Shown: piece after piece, positions 62,382 to 64,000 of the stretch
Position numbering within the stretch: the stretch's first letter is position 1
Layout: every line of letters starts with the position of its first letter
From: Ensifer sp. PDNC004
GTDB lineage: Bacteria > Pseudomonadota > Alphaproteobacteria > Rhizobiales > Rhizobiaceae
NCBI RefSeq assembly: GCF_016919405.1
Contig: NZ_CP070353.1
Location: 372,001-436,000, forward strand
Length of the DNA: 64,000 nt
Direction of reading: 5' to 3'
The notes under the pieces: model-generated
The model's database searches: none
What the model saw: the letters and a program-made list of their open reading frames with translations, nothing else
Told to the model about the DNA's origin: nothing
Translations under genes and position numbers: made by a program

Positions 62382-64000
62382 CTATCCCTCCGCGTCCGCC
62401 GTTTCGGCCGCCACCGGCTTTCGCGCCAGTGCCAGGTTGGCAGCGGCCGCCTCCGCCTCGGCTGCACCGGCGGCGCCGGAGCGCACGGTGACGGCGTTGG
62501 AGGCGAGGTCGAGGCCGGCTTCGCGCAGCGCCGGCAGCAGGCGCTTCATCGATTCGCGTTGCAGGATGCTGGGGTTGCCGGGGCGGGCGGTGAACTTGAG
62601 GCGCACGACGAGCGAGTTTTCGGTGACGTCCTGGATGCCCTGCATCTTCAGGGGCACGAGGAATTCGCCGCCGATCTCGGGGTCTTCGAGCATGGCAAGG
62701 CCGACCTTCTTGATGGTCTTGCGGATTTTCTCGGGGTCGGCATCGCGCTCGAATTTCAGCTCGAACTTCACCGTGCTCCAGTCACGGCTGAAATTGGTGA
62801 CCGCCTGCAGTTGGCCATAGGGGATCGTATGGATCTGGCCGTTCTGGTGGCGCAGCCGAAGTGAGCGCAGCGAGATGCGCTCGACCGTGCCCTTGAGCTT
62901 GCCGGTATCGACATATTCGCCGACGCGGAAGGCATCGTCGGCGATGAAGAAGATGCCGGAGACGACATCCTTCACCAGCGTCTGCGAGCCGAAGGAGAGG
63001 GCAAGGCCGAGCACGCCGAAGCCGGCGATCAGCGGCGCGATGTTGATGCCGAGCGCGGAGAGGATGACGAGGCTGGTGACGGCAAAGATGCCGCCGAAGA
63101 TGAGGTTGCGCACGAGCGGCAGGATGGTCGAGAGGCGGCTTGTCTGCTGGACCACCGTGTCGTCTTCGCTGTCGCCGGGCAAAGCGAGGCGGGCGGTGGG
63201 CGCAAAGGCTTCGAAGCTGCGCCAGAGGAAGCTGCAGATCACCCAGGCGGCGACGACCGCAAGGCTGATGCGCTCGAGAACGACGATCCAGCCGACGGCA
63301 GCGGCGGTGTCGTGCTGGACCATGACCGAGCGCCAGAGTTCGATGATGATATGCAGGCCGATCAACCAGGTGGCGCCGGCAAGCGCCGTCTGGATGCTGC
63401 CGGAGATCGCCGCGTGCAGCCTCGATGAGGCGGGCGTGCGACGGCGCTCGGCGGCGGCGCCTACCAGCGAATGGATGCCGAAGGCGAGGATCGGAAGAGC
63501 GAGCAGGATGATCTGCGTCATGCCGCCGGCAAAGCTCCAGGCCGCGCTGTTGGGGCTGCCGGCGACGATCACGCTCATCAGCCAGAGCACGATGGCGCTC
63601 AAGGCATAGAACTCCGGCACGCCGAAGGCGATAGCGCGACGCACGGGGCCGGGGTTTTCGCCGGCAAAGAGCGCGCGGATATCGCTCGCGCCGGCGATGA
63701 ACCAGTGGAGCTTGACGAGCGTCAGGATCGTGACGCCGATCAGCAGCCAGCCGTCGGTGGCGGCAACGTCGAGCCCGCGTTGGTGGGCAAAGCGCAGGCT
63801 GGCGCCGACCACGGCGCCGAACGCGCCATAGGCGAACAGCATGTTGGCGTGAAAGCGCGGGTGGGCGATGTCGAGCAGGCGGATCTCGGGCCGCGTCGGG
63901 GCAAAGAGGAAGCGCGCGCCAACGGCATAGGCGGCGGAAGCGACGGCAATGGTGATCAGCGCATGGGCAAGCTCGGCCGAGGCGGTGCCGCGCGCCAGGA
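62382..64000 (-). CDS. MscS-type mechanosensitive channel (5' end outside window)
   Basis: The frame runs from the right edge of the window to a stop at 62382; at least 539 residues are present. It has several N-terminal membrane helices, then the MscS region with FGVLGLALSFGSQTLVKDVV, GVFFIADDAFRVGEYVDTG-like and VTNFSRDWSTVKFELKFERD, and a C-terminal cytoplasmic tail. Large MscS relatives like this open on membrane tension and protect against osmotic shock. The C-terminal ~100 residues after the domain are Ala-rich. The true start is not visible. Confidence 0.9.
   Translation of the reverse strand, partial: LARGTASAELAHALITIAVASAAYAVGARFLFAPTRPEIRLLDIAHPRFHANMLFAYGAFGAVVGASLRFAHQRGLDVAATDGWLLIGVTILTLVKLHWFIAGASDIRALFAGENPGPVRRAIAFGVPEFYALSAIVLWLMSVIVAGSPNSAAWSFAGGMTQIILLALPILAFGIHSLVGAAAERRRTPASSRLHAAISGSIQTALAGATWLIGLHIIIELWRSVMVQHDTAAAVGWIVVLERISLAVVAAWVICSFLWRSFEAFAPTARLALPGDSEDDTVVQQTSRLSTILPLVRNLIFGGIFAVTSLVILSALGINIAPLIAGFGVLGLALSFGSQTLVKDVVSGIFFIADDAFRVGEYVDTGKLKGTVERISLRSLRLRHQNGQIHTIPYGQLQAVTNFSRDWSTVKFELKFERDADPEKIRKTIKKVGLAMLEDPEIGGEFLVPLKMQGIQDVTENSLVVRLKFTARPGNPSILQRESMKRLLPALREAGLDLASNAVTVRSGAAGAAEAEAAAANLALARKPVAAETADAEG

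Overview
The window is GC-rich, densely coded chromosomal DNA that looks like an alphaproteobacterium of the Rhizobiaceae (Ensifer/Sinorhizobium, Rhizobium or Agrobacterium relatives). The pointers are a napEFDABC operon behind an FNR/FixK-type box, a short tail-less FtsZ (FtsZ2), several class III adenylate cyclases, an ECF41 sigma factor with its carboxymuconolactone decarboxylase partner, and many palindromic intergenic repeats. The assignment rests on gene content only. I see no rRNA, tRNA, CRISPR array, complete insertion sequence or prophage.

Layout. 1-5.8 kb: the TPR end of one adenylate cyclase, a frameshifted remnant of a second, a small Cys-rich protein, a VOC protein, a LysR/MFS divergent pair, a GNAT and a DUF4180 protein. 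6.0-10.9 kb: periplasmic nitrate reductase operon with a FixK-like box and an intrinsic terminator. 11.5-18.5 kb: YCII-like protein, outer-membrane barrel, TetM-like ribosomal GTPase, DUF1254/DUF1214 protein, and a LysR/monooxygenase divergent pair. 18.5-31 kb: two cyclases, SulP transporter, GFA protein, GNAT, an Xre-RES toxin-antitoxin pair, lectin-like secreted protein, aldo/keto reductase, a MetA-type barrel, and a GST. 31.5-44.4 kb: divergent EF-G-like protein, LysR with an orphan solute-binding protein, M81 peptidase, a YiaW/YiaV-like pair, AraC regulator, NmrA protein, aldo/keto reductase, GST, a winged-helix-like unknown and a small exported protein. 44.5-49.2 kb: NCS2 purine permease with a structured leader, a four-unit tandem hairpin array, a zinc deaminase and a Cache-type cyclase. 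49.2-64 kb: TetR/RidA pair with three perfect operators, ECF41 pair with a consensus promoter, an unknown 308-residue protein, an Fbp-type iron ABC operon, GST, ftsZ2, a nucleotidyltransferase, small membrane proteins and a truncated mechanosensitive channel.

How the genes relate. Most are short transcription units: divergent regulator-target pairs (LysR/MFS, LysR/ABM, LysR/SBP, TetR/RidA) and compact operons (nap, fbp, toxin-antitoxin, ECF41). The permease and deaminase suggest purine salvage or catabolism.

The most unusual material is non-coding. A hairpin family with a conserved apical sequence (ACCGCTnnGCAC-like) and stems that change in a compensatory way occurs at several loci and forms a 54-bp tandem array before the deaminase. 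The permease leader places its Shine-Dalgarno in a hairpin loop ahead of a TTG start.
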